From: Epiperipatus broadwayi
Lineage: Eukaryota > Onychophora > Udeonychophora > Euonychophora > Peripatidae
DNA length: 64,000 nt
NCBI GenBank assembly: GCA_028023455.1
Contig: JAQFVV010006728.1
Location: forward strand, 124,001-188,000
Reading direction: 5' to 3'
Shown here: positions 46,301 through 61,600 of the stretch, piece by piece
Layout: the number at the start of each line of letters is the position of its first letter
How positions within the stretch are numbered: the first letter of the stretch is position 1
Position numbers and translations under genes: made by a program
Notes under the pieces: generated by a model
Told to the model about the DNA's origin: nothing
Database searches by the model: none
The model's input: only the letters and a program-made list of their open reading frames with translations

Positions 46301-49300
46301 TTAACAAACACATCAAGAGATTTGATTCACATACTGCTATGGTACTTATTCACACAATTAGAACAATATAGGAAATAAAATGTTCATTAATATTTGATAA
46401 TAAATAATATAATTGGATTAAAAAACTTGATAAAGGAGGGGAAAAATACTTTGAGCAATGCTTAAAATACTTACCAAGAAAACAAATAGATTAAAATCTG
46501 GGGAAGAGCAGTACCTACAGCATGTGAAATATGGCAATAAATAAGTTATAAAAAGAAGATATATAATGGACAAAGGCATAATAGCAACAAGCCAAAGACA
46601 AAATTAAGACAGACTAATAAGCAACAAAGTGTGACACCCAATTACTAACACCCACTTATTAAGGTTAATTTAAGGACATATAATTTATTAAAGTAATGTA
46701 TAAAAAATTGTAAGTAATCAAAAACTAAAAAAGAAGAAACAATTAGGGATTACAAAATAATAATTTATTTTAAATTATTGTAATAATAATATATTTAAGT
46801 ATAAATATTTATTATTAAACTTTATATTTAAATTCAACTAATAATATATATTAAAATATAATTAAACTTAATACTTTAGTCTTAAAGAAAGGATTTAAAT
46901 TAATTTCATTTGTAAAGTATTATTGATTTTAATTATTTTAAATAGAGACAGGAAAATATTTATTTAAAAATTGTAATAGTTGATTTGGGATATTGACCAA
47001 TAAGATTTAAGTAAATAGTTTTCTGATGTCACTTTAGCCTGGGATTTTTAAACGAAAAAGAGAAGCAGATAATTGAGATACAGATTCATGAAAAAAAATA
47101 AAGCAGGGAGCTGTTTCAATTTCATTTTTCAGTAAAAAATTATAAAGTTTTAAAATATTTAAAGTTTTAAATGGTAAAATAATGTTTAAAAAGCTGTCTA
47201 TATATTTTATAGCAATTGTTAACATTATGGAAGGAGTTCAAACCAATTTCTTTACTGTGACCTAATTGCAATCATGATCATCTGCTTATAACTAAAATGA
47301 TATCTAAAAGAAGTTTTAAAAGAAAAACCAAAGTTACTATTCTTATTTGGGATAATGATGAGAAAAAAAAGACAACTACATTTCCTTAAAAAATATATAT
47401 ATCTGCATTTATGTAAGAAAACATTCATTTATTTATGTTAAATTAAATAAACTTATTAGTGATATATTAAAAAGGAAAAACAAATCTAAAATCTCTAAAA
47501 ATAAATTTTTAAAGCATGTAAAAGAATTTTATCAGATGCTAAAAGTAATGACTTAGTTGAGAGTGCTAAGTCTAATTAAAATTAATATTCTGTTTGAATT
47601 GAACAAGTGATATGTGATAAATAGCTTGAAAAATTTTGAAGAAAAAAATATTTAGCATATATTTAATAATGAAAAAAAAAAGTCAGATAAAAGATGAATT
47701 AATATTTCTTATGTTTTAATAAAAGGTGAAGTCTTACTATATTATTATAAGAAAGAAACAGTAAAAATGGGAAGAATAATCAAAAAAGTCTGTTTAATTT
47801 TTAATAGTAGATGTCAGTCACAAAGATGATACACTATAATACAGAATGTTAAATAAATTTATTCATATTTATTTAAATTTTACAAGATTAATAAGTAACA
47901 GGAAAGTGAAGAAATAAGTGATGTAAACTTATTGATGAATTAATTAAACATATTTTAAAGTTTTATAACATGGAAAAATAATGTGAAGATGTATTGAGAA
48001 GATTTTTAAAATTTTTCATTAATGTATTTTTCAAGAATATAATTATGTGCATGTAACTTTAAGATAGTCAAGAAGGAAGGATGCATTCAATTCAGAACTT
48101 TTGTGCTTGTTTGTCAAACGTTTTGCTTAAATGTACATGTATTCTAGTAGAAGGAAGATATGAGAAGCACCCAAACTCATGAGGAATAGTGAACATCTAT
48201 TGGGATACCATGGTAGTATTAAACTAGAAATTGAAATGGATTTAAAAAAAATAAAGAGAAAGGAATTTTAATTTTAAATTTATTATTAATATTTTTTTGT
48301 TTGATATGAAATATAAATGCTAGGTATTATAGTTAGCAATAATTGAAACATTTCTTATATACAATCTTGTATATAAGTTTAAAAGGTATTAACATTTTTA
48401 TTATTCATTCTTGTTTTTTTTTTAAAAGAGTATGCTTAAAGATATGAAGAGATTATGAAAGTGTGTTAATTTATATTTTAACTGGTATATATTTTTAAAA
48501 AAATTAGTGTGGTAAAATGTATTGTAGAGATATTTCAAATTTATTATCATAAAGTATATTTGATAAAGGGGAATGAACTAATGGTGATAACTAAAAATTT
48601 ATAGGATTCTATGAAAATAATAATAAATATATTATAAAATGTAACATTATTTATGAGAGTAAGAAAAGAGTGAATATTGATGTAAAAATAATCATAATCT
48701 CATTTGTTATAAATAAAAAAAGTATCATATTGATGATGATAAAGATATACTATTTGTTTTGTAACATGATCTCAAATGTGGATAAAAAATATTTAATGGG
48801 AAGATTGGATTATATTATTGGTCCAGAGGGAATATAATAATAGATGCTGAAAACACAGTAGGGAAAGATGAGTTGAAATTCCAGGATAGGCTAAAAATAT
48901 CATCCCAAAGAACTGATTGAATAGTTGAATAAGATTAATCTTTGTGGTACCCATATAGTTTATTAGAAAGAGATGGGAGGATTTTCTGAAAAGATATGAG
49001 TGCAGCATACACCATAAGTGCTTGCTGAATAAGCCAGGATAAAATTGGGGTAAGATCATCAGGAAAATTATTACCTGCCAAAATATGACATCTCATAAAT
49101 AAAAAAAACCTCCATCCCTCTATTATGATATAGTATTTTTGATAAAATCAGTTTCTTATCTATGAAGTTTTAGGGTAAATAAGAATATAGTAGGCATCAA
49201 GAGTGGATTAAATATTTTAAGAATTTTATAGTTTTTTTTTTTTTTTCCATGTGTCATAGTTTTTCTTCCTAAGTTTTGACTGATTAGCTACCCTTTAACT

Positions 49301-49625
49301 GATTCTTTTAACTTATTAATCTTTGTCTAATTTTCTATTGGCCCACTACTTAAATCTGAGAACAATATGATTCATCCGTTTCATTTCCAGACAGTTTCTA
49401 TTGTTAAAATATTAATCTAAAATACACAGAATTTTTTTAATTCAGCTTCTAAAAATTGAATAATTTTAGATTCAAATTGGTTAAATGTAACGAAAAATTA
49501 AAAATAATGTTAATAACTGTAGAAAAATATAAGAAAAATGTGTAAAAAATAGCTAGCAGTAAAACAAAAGAATTATATCCAACCAATGATTGCTTCGTTA
49601 TTCAGCTCTCCAGCTGTCAAATGAT
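46301..49625. other. AT-rich sequence, nothing firm
   Basis: A T-run with CCATGTGTCATAG at 49239-49264 matches the tail of the SINE at 5.5 kb (minus-strand GACACATGGAAAAA). It may be a SINE stub. Other ORFs show no family resemblance. Confidence 0.45.
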
Positions 49626-49629
49626 TCTC

Positions 49630-50245
49630 TTTTTATTTCCAGCATGCTTATTTTTCTTGTAAAATTTAAAATTTTCCAAATCAAACTTTATATTTGTATA
49701 AATTAATAAAAAATCATGATAGACATAATTATTTACTTCAAAATATGAAAGCGTACTACATTTCATTTTCAATTCTGAATTTTTAGTTTAGAAATGACTG
49801 ATTACAGTCTGTAGCGATAATTGTTTTTTATTATGGATTATTTCTCCAAATGTATTTTTCTTGTAATATTTAAAATTTTTGGAGTCAAACTTTATATTTT
49901 GATAGAGCACTATATTATCTTATTTGTGAACATAAAAAATTACAATAAATATAATTATTTACATCAAAATGAATTACGAATGTTACATCTTGGTTTTCAT
50001 TTCTGAATCTGTCATTTAGAAACACGCCTATGGTCTGTAGCGATAATTGTTTTTTGTTACAAATTATTTCTCCAAATGTATTTTTCTTGTAATATTTAAA
50101 ATTTTCGAGTCAAACTTTATATTTTGATAGAGCACTATATTATCTTATTTGTGAACATAAAAAATTACAATAAATATAATTATTTACATCAAAATCAATT
50201 ATGAACATTATGTCTTCGTTTCTGAATCTGTCATTTAGAAACACG
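49630..50245. repeat. 226-bp tandem repeat, about 2.7 copies
   Basis: GTAGCGATAATTG at 49811 and 50037 marks the period. The two right-hand units are highly similar, and a more diverged partial unit occupies 49630-49810. The shared end CATTTAGAAACACGCCTA closes each unit. No ribozyme motif seen in it. Confidence 0.85.
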
Positions 50246-52320
50246 CCTAAAAGACATTTCCAGATTTGGTAGGTATCCAATCAGAGAACAAGACAAACCT
50301 ATGCACCAATAGGCATGTGAAGAAAATTGATTTTTTAAAAAAATATAATGCTATATGCGGACATTTTTAGAACTACAATTTTAAAATTTGAATTTCCTAT
50401 CAAATAAGCCTAAAATGAAGAAATTGCGACCAAAATTGACCAAGAGATGGCGCATGCTATGTCCAAAATTTTTTTTTGCTACGGGGTCTTTTCGTAATAA
50501 TATACAGAACAAATACTTTATATTTGAATAAAATCTGAATAACTAAAGAATGATACCTGAGATCAAAGACAAACAAAATATAAGTGAGAGATAGAGAATG
50601 AATGTATAAAATGAATTACATTATATGAAAAAGAATTCTTAATTTCACTATTCATTTTGAATATATTATAAATAGGTTTTTTTTTGCTGATAAGATTATA
50701 GTGCAATATTTTTATACAAATTTTGAATATGAAATATAATTTAAATATTATAATTTTATTAAAATATTTGGAGCTACAAAATATAAGGTAAATAGAGAAA
50801 GATGCCTAAGAAGATAACCACCAGATATAGCAGGAATTGTAAAACTATAATAATAGTAGGAAAAGCATACATGATGGTAAGAAGAATGAACTTATTATTT
50901 TAAAGAACTAGATGATGACTATGGGAAGGGTTAAAATGTATAGAATAATTATCATGTCTACCCATGGTGAATGTAAATAATTTTATTGTAAATGTATAAA
51001 CAGTTAAATGATTATTTTGTCAGTGAATTATTTATCATAAGATGTATAGCTGTTTGATGTTCATTAGTATTGTTGTAAATAAATGAATATTTTGATTTAA
51101 ATTTTATATTAGTAATTTCATTGCATTTAAGAGTCATTTCCATCACAAAGTCATATCAATAAAGCACATTATTCACATAGAATTATACATGGCATATATA
51201 GATTACATGTTTTATCTGAAGAGTTATATTTAAGAATTTATAATTGACACATTAATTATCAATTGCTTTTAAATTATAACTATATTAAAGGGAGTTTGTA
51301 ATACTTCATATTTTTATTAGATAAAAAAGAATCTTGAAGATTTATTTGAAAAGTACTATTAAGTATTACAAAATGGGGAGCATATAATAGAAATTAATAG
51401 TATGTTTTAAGAGTCACATTCTGATTTTGTAATCTAATTTTGAAATGTCTTTTATATCGTAAATTTAGAAGTATTATATTATTTCAGAGTGCAAGTTACT
51501 GACCAAATATATTTTAAGGTTTGTAACTCTGAAAGATCGAATTACAATGGGTGAATGCTAAGTAATTAAGAATTATATTTAATTGAGTTAGACCTTGTAG
51601 ACAACAATTGTATAATAAAGCTTTGGATTATAATAAACATGAGTATTCTGTAATGATTGTTATTAGTATAAGTATAAGAAGAAATCTTAGGAAAGTAAAT
51701 TAAATTATTTAAGCTATAGTGATCGTCAATTTTCATGTCTTATTATTATAGTTAGACTGATTTTCAAATAGGAGGTTAATCAAGATTTGTAATAGTAAGT
51801 GTGATTTTATTTAAATAGTTGGATCCCAGTAAAATCTCTTGTGCGATTCAATTATTTAATTGGAAATCTAATTGTTATATTGGATTTTAAAATAGAATAT
51901 GTATGATACCTGAGATAGACATAGGATAGAATTAATTCTTGTAATTTAATGGAATTTTGTTTTAATATAATTTTGAGATTCTTAAATTATAAAAGAGTAA
52001 TTAAAGCATTATTTAAATGAAATATTATGTTAGTCATTGTTTGTTGTGGAGATTTTCCTAATAATATGATGGTAGTAGGAGAATTTTTATAATAGCAATG
52101 CCATTGTGGAGTCTATGTTATATACTTCTCAATGTTAAAACCTCTATGTTGTAATCATCCCTAAAGTCTATATTATGTTATGATGTATGGCAAGTTTCAA
52201 GCCTCATAAAGAGTGTTATACTTAATTGTTATTATACTTAATTGTTTATTATTGAGCTAGTAACATAGAGAGTAAAAAGAGAAGGTAGGGTAGAGGTGGG
52301 GAAAAACCGGAAGGAAAGAT
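50246..52320. other. AT-rich sequence, nothing recognised
   Basis: 50250-50510 is somewhat more complex (AGAGATGGCGCATGC near 50445) but unidentified. Confidence 0.45.
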
Positions 52321-52323
52321 TAC

Positions 52324-52371
52324 AATATATATATATATATACAAAATTATTTGATGTTAATTTATATACAG

Positions 52372-52402
<31 letters not shown>

Positions 52403-52407
52403 TGTAC
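52324..52407. repeat. Paired (TA)n tracts forming an inverted repeat
   Basis: ACAATATATATAT at the left and ATATATATATTGT at the right enclose about 35 bp. Confidence 0.7.
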
Positions 52408-55400
52408 CCTCACTTCCAGGAAATATGTAATAACAATAAATTGATCTAGCTCAGATAAATAATTATGTTCATCTAAAATGTATCTAATAAATAATAACTA
52501 TATTCTTTAATACTATCTATTATTAATTAGTTCAAATTAACAAATAATAATATGGTTTTGTTTCTTAAATTAAATAAATAAATATCTAATAAAAATCATG
52601 AGACTATGAAGTGAGTTTACAAGTGGCAAAACGAATACATTAAGCCAATATCCCACAGGATATCACCTCAATGGCATAAGAATACTATCCTTACTCTTAT
52701 TACTTAAACAATAAATCTATAGTACTCCTACATCTTTAATCAAAATTAATTAAGTAAATGACTCTTAATAAATTAATCTGAATATCTTCATCAAAATGAT
52801 TTAGCTCAAGTTATCTCAGGTTCTTTTAAAATAATTCTAAAATAATTATAACTTTTGTAATTAAGTATGATAAGGGATTTAATATCATTCCCAACTACAT
52901 CTAACTAATACCAATACTAATAAAATAATAATATTAATCTTCAATTTATAATTTAATCTCACATCTTTTCTACTTGTAATATTACTTATGTATATCACAT
53001 AATAATAATGTAATGTAATCTTCTATTATCCATCTGGCATCTTAAACAAACATATATGGTATGATATTATAATCTGAGAATATGTGGCAATCACTAATAA
53101 TATAATTCTGTGTAAATCTTTTGTGGTTATTCTATGACCATCATAATGATATAATAAATGAAATTTCTTTAATGAAAATCATATCAATAAAACATTATAA
53201 CTCTTAAATAATAACTTTATTTATGTTGTGCAAATATCATGTCTTAATTCTAATTATCTGTGATTATGTAATTGTGATGTGAAGAAATTGAGTCGACACC
53301 AAGATTTATAAACAAAACTTAACAAATTTATTAATAAACTTTAACAATAAATTATATACAGTATATACAACATGAATGAACTTTGTTTTACTCCCATTTA
53401 GGTAATCTCACAAAAAATATATTAAATAAAATAAATATCAGATACAAAAAAAAAATTGCTTTATAAAATTCTTATTATTAAAATATTACCATAATATCTT
53501 TATGGCCTCCATTAAGTTTCTTTTTTAAATTATTACATTGTAAAAAAGTATCATTTAAATTATTAATTCAATATATCTTTATTATTTATTATTTAGTTTT
53601 TAAAATACTTTTATTATCTCATATAATTATTCCTAACCTATTCATAATGTAAATAATCTTAATTAATAATATATCCATTAATCTAGATTGCTTATTAATC
53701 ATTAATGTAATGTCAAATAAAATGTAAGTATTGATGTGTTATTATTATAAAATAATTTTTATATAAAATTATGATCACTTATATTCTTCAAATGTGATTT
53801 AGTTATATCTCTTTTACTTGTAAAAAAAATATGCATTAAAATTGAATCTTTTAAAACTTAATGACTAAATAATATCTTTAGAAAAACACATTTCATTCAT
53901 CATTTATTTATTTGTAATAAATAATAATGAGTCCCAAATATAAAAAGTTTATGATTCCTTATTAACAAGTTATAATCTTGTACTCTTTACACTTACTTAT
54001 ATCCTTACTTTAAAACAATATAACCCATCTTATCCTCTTCAATAATAATTCTGCATTTTAAACTTATTCATCATTTCATATTTTGAAATACTATCCTTTA
54101 TGATGCAATCCGAACAATATCGATAGTAAATACACAAGTAGGTATATGGAATAAATTAGATTTTAATTTAATAGCACTTCTATTAAATAACCATCATGGT
54201 AACAGTGTATCATAAATAAGGTATGACTACTTTAGTTCATCACCTCTACTAATAAACATAATGTCCAAGCTATTTATTCAGCTCTATGGAACATTACAAC
54301 TTCAACATACAGAAAATAACACTACCATGAACATATACAAGCTATAGGGCTAAGTTATCTATACTTGCACAATAACCACTATCATCTATACTTATTCCCA
54401 TATAAACAAATCCTACATAAAATATTATCTTGGTCCCATTTAACTTAATACCAAGCTTACATCACTAAATCTATTCCTACATTCTTATAACAATAAATAA
54501 ATTCATGTCTAAAATAACCATCTAACCAATCGATAAGAAAAGATTATTTTATCCCTTAGTAACTTTAAACATAAATACAAACAATCAGTATCGATATCCC
54601 AGTTTATTATTTTTATCACTTAAAATAAACCTTAAATTCAGTTATAATAGAATCATATACTTATATTTTTCTTATATTAAAATGTACTTATAATATTATT
54701 AAAAGTATGCATATTCTTTAACATGAATAAACAAATTATAAGCTATGTGAATGCATTGTGTTTTTCATACTCGTTTCATACATCCATACTAAAATATACA
54801 ATAATAAAATACATAGTAAAATGATCAATACTTTTATAATTGTTACCATCAATAATACATCTTCATTGTCGATTATTCCATTAATATTTCTGGATCAGGA
54901 ACTAAATAAAACATTATTTAAATATCACTCATTCCACATCATCATACTTTAAAAATATTAAGTTTCTTTTTTAAAAATTATTAAAGATTTTTTTAATAGT
55001 TAAGCACTAGGTTAGTAAGTAATTTAATGTTCTATGTTCCTACCCTTTTCTATTTTATAAGTATTATTATGAAAGTTAGTAAAATAAGATTTTTCAAATA
55101 TTTACGAAAAGAAACTCCGACAAAGTTCATTATAGAAAATGTCCTTTTCCTCCTGTACAGCATTTGTTGACAAAAACATCTTCCTTTAACAAAAAAAAAC
55201 CATGCATGCTCCAATAGTTCCACTTTCATGACATGTCCGACAATTCTTTTTAAGAATAAAGAAAATAAAACAAAAGTAAGTCGACTTGTAAAATATTCCA
55301 ATTGCAATACAAATAGTTCAGGGTTCTTCTTTTATTTCCAACAGTAATTATTAAATGCAATTTTTAATCCTCTATTATGACATATATCTTCTAAAATTTT

Positions 55401-57208
55401 ACTGCTTTCAGTTAATTTTCCTACTGGTCAGTATTCCTGGATATAACACAGCGTCCATAGTATTTATTATATAGTTTTAGATATTTTTATAAGTACTTTT
55501 TTGAACATCTTTTGTATGTCCAGCATACAACAACTAACTTATTTTGAAGATTTTTCCAATGTAATATAAATTATTTTACCAATAATCTTCATTTTTAATT
55601 TTTTTTTTTTTAAATTATATTTTTTTTTAAAAATCCATTTTCAATATTTCTTCATAAAGAAATATTTCAGCATCTTAAATAATTGTTATTTTTACATTAA
55701 CAGTTTTTTTTAAAAAAAACTATTCTATTTTAAAATAGCTTTCAGAATAAAAGATTTCATATTTTTTCTTTCCATCTCTGACGAGCTTTTCTGAATCTTC
55801 TCCATGAAGTTCTGTCTATTAAATTTACTATTAAATTAGCATGACCGCTCAACATAGGCAAAATTATGTGCCTTGTAGAAAAATAATAATTCAATATTTT
55901 CCTCAATAAATTTAAATTCAGTGATGACTCCTCCATGTTTAAGTTGATGTTAAATTAGATGAAATAAATTAGCAAGCAAGGAATTACTTAATTTTTTAGC
56001 CACACATTTCTATATCACATGATCTTATAATAATGAATTAATATCTTTTTTTAGAATTTAAAATAATAAAATTGACTATTAATAATATACGTAATTAACT
56101 AAAGTTGCAGTAACAGTAACAATGATTGTAAGAATTAAAATAATAGCAATCTGCAAAATCTGTGCAATTCTTCTATATTCAAGCCTACTCTCCATCTGAT
56201 TGGTTAAATTAAACAATGCTTACTTCTTAGTACCCTGGGAAAACAATGCTGGATTAAAGTTAAAACAAATAATAATTTACTAAATATTTATTTTTTATTA
56301 TATTATTCAATTCTTAATTATTTTTCATATTTTATTCACACTTAATAAATACTTTAAAATAACTTTTAAAAATCACATGATACTATTTATTACTATTTCT
56401 ATCCTTCTTTTAAACAAAATGTATTTATTTTCAAAATAAAATACAAATTAGATTTTATCTATTACATTCATTTTAAAGACTCCATTTAATATTTATAACA
56501 GCTAATATTATTTTATCCTGTGATAGACAAATCTAATATTTTTAAAACTTATATTAGAATTTTAAAATAGTTTTACTTTATTAAAAAAAACTTTGCAAAT
56601 GCACCTGTGAATTTCTACACATCACATGGTTCACAAAAATACATGAGATGCTAATAATTTAACTGAAAATAAAATAAATGATTTAATTTAAAAAAATATT
56701 ACATAAAAATAATATTATAGCAAAATTTTAAATAATTATTCCAATATTATAAAATCAAATATGCACTTTTCTCCCACATTATTACTTTTAATTAAATGAT
56801 TTTTAAATATAACTATTAAATACAATTATTATTATTAAATAGTCTATTTGTTTAACTTTAAATTACTACTTTTAAAATTTACTTTAATCATTTATTTATA
56901 AGACTTATTAAATCAGTATTTACTATGGCCAGCTTTCCCAATCATACAATCTTATAATGATTTTTAGTTAACTGTTTTCTTTCAAACTACTAACACAATA
57001 TTATACAACAATTATTTTTACTTGCCCTAACTAAATTTTTAAAAGATCATCCACACATAACATACATCATTCCCTTACTTAGCTTTGAAATTTAAAATTT
57101 TCCAGTAAACTGATCTAAACAATTATATATTAATGACCATTGCATTAACTGATGCCTGTTATCAATATTTTTTAAAAATTTACTATTATGTGAAGTTATA
57201 CTGAATAT
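52408..57208. other. AT-rich sequence, nothing recognised
   Basis: 4.8 kb without any coding resemblance or clear element; short ORFs are of random quality. Confidence 0.5.
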
Positions 57209-57211
57209 GTA

Positions 57212-58682
57212 AGGTGTGACAATTTAATTCCTGGAATGATCATGTGGTGTCATTCTGAACTAACTGTATTAAAATATCTTAAATATTTATGTCTGAACAT
57301 TTTAAAGCTAATATGTGTGTGAATTTTAAACTGAGCGAACTAATTGTTAGTTAGCTATTGAGAAGATTGTGTAAAAATGGATGATCAAAATTTTGAGCAA
57401 TGTATTAATATCAAATTTTATGTAAAAATTGCTACTGATTCATTATGACTGCTGCAAATAAAAATATGGTGATGTTTTTAAGAAAGTGAGTGTGTTTGGG
57501 TAACATAAGAGGTTCAATAATGGCAAGATGTGACAGATGATCCCAGAAGTGAACAGCCAAAAATAACAGCTGATATTGATATTAACAAAGTGCAAGATGT
57601 AATATGATCTGACAGATGATTAAGTGTCAGATTGATAGCTGAAAAATTGCAGATTACTTATAAAACAGGCTAATTTTAAATAAATAATTGGGCATGAGAA
57701 AGATTTCTGTGAAGTTTGTGACTTGGATCTTGATGAATGAACAGAAATAGCAGCAGTTTGATGTTGGAACAAATCTTTCTCTAAAAAGCATTTGCTTACA
57801 AGAAAAATTAGGGATGATGAAACTTGGTGCTTCCAGTATGATCCAGAAACAAAATATCAGAGCATGCAATGGAAATCCCTGAATTCACCACACCTAGAAT
57901 GTCATGCATGTCATGGTGATAGTTTAAGACAATGCTGGTGTTTTTCTGTGATTACAATGGAATAATCTCCAAGAATTTATTGAACAGGAACAAACAACTA
58001 ACCAACAATGTTATTTAAAAGTACTTCAGATGTTGTGAAATTCTCCTCAATAATAAGCCTATTTGTAAAGATTCATTAATGCTCAAGAGACAACTACATA
58101 ACATTCATTTTTGCAAAATATACTTGTAGAAACAAAAAGAAAATATCTAAATATGTTTATAAATATATGGAATTAATTGAAGCTACATTCAATCTTCAAA
58201 ATGATATCTATTATATATTCTTTTTTTTTTTTAATATGCTACTTACTATATGGTGGAAAAACTGAACTAATCTTTATAGAAAAATGTGTTTGACAAGTGG
58301 ATCATTCATCATGACAATGCACTAAGTCATAGTGTGCTCATTGTGAGAGACTTTTTGGCCAAAAATCAATTACATAACTAGACCATTCTGTCTATTCACC
58401 TGAAGTAGCTTCCTGTGATTTTTGATTATTTCTAAAAATTAAAAACTGCTCTCAAAAAACAAAGATTTTCTACTCTAACCAATATCCAAAAAATGTGACA
58501 TAATTGCTCAACTGTATTTCTGAAAATAAGTTCCAGACATGCATACAGAAATTGGAATGTCATTTTAATCAGAATATAGATGCATAAAGAGACTACTATG
58601 AAAGTAATAGTGGCCATTAGTGTACATTTTCACAGGTATATTGTATATAGGTGCATTCCAGAAATTAAATTGTCATTTCTCA
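57212..58682 (+). mobile_element. mariner DNA transposon with TIRs, decayed
   Basis: Terminal inverted repeats share TGACAATTTAATT(C/T)CTGGAATG (left about 57217, right about 58651-58675 complemented). TA lies just outside at 57210-57211 and 58683-58684. One transposase remnant lies between. The superfamily cuts and pastes into TA sites. Confidence 0.88.
57377..58619 (+). pseudogene. mariner transposase (DD34D) pseudogene with about 220-bp insertion
   Basis: The start MDDQNFEQCINIKF at 57377 fits the family. MRKISVKFVTWIL (about 57692) belongs to the linker. The first catalytic D is in DDETWCFQYDPETKYQSMQW (57813-57872), the second in WIIHHDNA (57-nt region ending 58321, D at 58313), the third in YSPEVASCDF (D at 58417). 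The second-to-third spacing is one base short of DD34D, so a frameshift lies there. First-to-second spacing is 497 bp against about 276 expected, and no family resemblance is seen from about 58036 to 58280. The C-terminus reads FQTCIQKLE. Many stops; dead. Confidence 0.85.
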
Positions 58683-58684
58683 TA

Positions 58685-61600
58685 CATGTATTCAATTTGA
58701 ACAAATATTTTAATGTAAACAGTTTTTAAATAAAGTAATAGATTTTAAAGAAATCTTAGAAAATATTTATTTGCTTTAATAAACATGCTCTAAATATTAT
58801 TTTTTTATATAAACTTATTTATATTTTTATTTAACTGTGTAGAACAGTATTAACGTGCTGAAACTTTACAGGTTTCATCTCTTATATATTGTTCGTTTTT
58901 ATATTAAAGGCTTATATTTTGTTTAAATACTACATTAATAATGTAAATAAAATGTTTTAAAAAATGTTTATAGATTAAATATCTCATGGCATTTAGAATA
59001 TACACAGTATGTATAATAGTAAATCCTTTTACATCAGTAATTACATAATTATTTATATATATTCATATAATTATTGATATGAAAAAGCTTTATTATTTTA
59101 TAATATAAGGTTTTGAATATCAGAGTTTATCAAAAGTTATAATTTATTTCCAAATTTGATATAATACAATAAGTTATGTTAACATGATATTAAGCAAAGG
59201 TGAGGATGTTTTATTGGTTTGAAATTGGATTTGATTGCTATGCTATGATTGATAATGATAGGTTTTATATGAAATTTTTGTATAGTAAAATAAAATGATC
59301 TAAATATTTATATTGAATAATAGTTTCTATCTTTAAGTTAGAGTCTGGAGAAGAGTGAGCTGTAAAGTCCTTTAATCTGGCATATCTAATTATGTGTATA
59401 TGTGCATGTTATAAAGATAAAAAAAGTAGAAGAGATAAAATCGTCTCGATTATTTTACTACATAATAAAATACTATTAAGCATCTCTTCACTAAAAAATA
59501 CTGAAATAGGGAACAATTATTAATCTTCCAGTTATAAGAGTTTTAATGTTGTTTTATTTCTAAGATGAACATAGTCAGGTATTTTCTAACAGATTAATAA
59601 TTTAATGACTATGTGGCTGATTATAAGGATTGCTATTTGCAAAAAAATAACATTAGCTTTCTTACAAATTTTTAACTATTTAAAAAATAATGTAAACTTG
59701 GATTTGACTCATAATCAACCCATTACATTATCCAACATTTTATTAGCTAATAAGTATTTAATTATTCTTAGATAAAGAATAACACAAACATGAAAATAAC
59801 ATCCAATTAGTTATTATTCAGTAATTGTTAAAATTGATGAGAAACGCCTTTCTTCTTCATTGATTTTCGATAGATGGCTGTAGGAAAACGTTTGTTATAT
59901 TTAACTTTTATCTTTATATATATATATATATTGAAGTGACAATTTTCAGGGATATAAAAATAAACTCATGTTTTGAATTCATTTATGTATATATTTCATT
60001 TGCTTGCTTAAAATATTAGCACTATAGTAATATTTCGAATAAATTTCATCGGCTATTTTCTTTGTAATAGAAGTCATTCGGAAATGGATACAGAGATTTC
60101 TACAAATTTAAAAATCTATATATAATTCGTAGGTATTTCTACACCACTTCTGAATAATTTTTGCTACCTTAAAGATAACCGATCGCATCCGGAAGATGTT
60201 GTGTGGTAATATTTACAACAAGCAAAAACAACTTGGAAGAATCTGCCATATGTTTTCACATATAAATATAACTGAATAAGAAATAACTGAAGTTTAACAA
60301 TTTAAGTTAAGTTAAGCAAGCTCTTTCTTTCTACATATTTGTAAATGCAAGCTATATAGGTCATGTGATATATGACTCGATTTTATTACTATTTAAGTAT
60401 GTGTTTATGTATATATACACACACCAAGTTTCTATGGAAATTGTTGGTGTAACAAAGTCGTAAAATATTATAAATAAGCGGTATCACTTATCAAGCTAAT
60501 AATAGTTATATGAATCCCATATATCTCTCTATACAAAATTTCTAATAAATATAGCGCGAGTAATATTTATACATATTAAAAAATTAATTTTAAAATGGCA
60601 CTATCCTTTTCTGTCAATTAACAAACTGTAGCCTTAGCTGCACTTACTCAAACGCATCTAATAAATTTGTGCTTAATCAATATAATTTGTGGAATTCTAC
60701 ACTAAAATAGAATTATGTGAAATTAACTGATTTGATAACAACAATGATAACTAAAAATTTATTCGAATCTAATTTAATAAATAATAAAACTGAATTTAAA
60801 GAATAAAATAAAGTTATAATTATTATAAGGTGAGTAAAAATAAGAAAAAAATGTTTCATTGAGCCGACAGAAAAAGATTTTAATACATTTCCGCAGGTTA
60901 CAATAATTAAAATTGACAGTATAATTGGATAGCTTTTGATTTATCAATTTTGCATTTGTTGTATATCATAACGCATCTCAAAAGGAATGTTAAAATCTGT
61001 CAGGTTTTTAAAAAGTAAAAGAAAATGTAACAAATTGTCTACTTTAATTAATATTATTAAAAGATATCGTGATGTACTTAATCATACATAGAGAATTAAA
61101 TTTCAACAGTAATAAGGCAATATGGTTTTATAATCAGCATAAAAACTTTATTATCATTGTTGTTAGTTGCTATTTCTTGTCACTCATATATATATGCATA
61201 AAACTTCATGGTGTGATGCATTTACTTGTCATCCTCATAACTTCCATTTTATTTTGTTTCCGACAAAAAAAAATTTCAGATTCCAATCTAGTTTACATTT
61301 TTTCACACAGCCCGTTTACGGAAATCCAAACAAACTTTCGATATTGTTAGTAAAAGGTCATTCTGTGTATAGTTATTTGGTTTCACTATTCCCTTATGAG
61401 AAACTGATATAGAAGCCTTTGCTTGGTAATAGGCTAGACAACTTTTACCTTTTATACTTTTTGCATGATATTAAATTCCTTGCCTGAGGGCCTATTCAAT
61501 AATTAGATAATACAATGAAGTGATAAAACTTAATCAAATATCATCATCAATAATAGTTTAACACTATTTCATTGTTATCTCATACTAGATTTTTTATACT

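Noticed and set aside
48793-49059. Minus-strand ORF of 88 codons with hydrophobic residues
   Set aside because: I recognise no family, no splice context or start context supports it, and neither strand resembles a known element.
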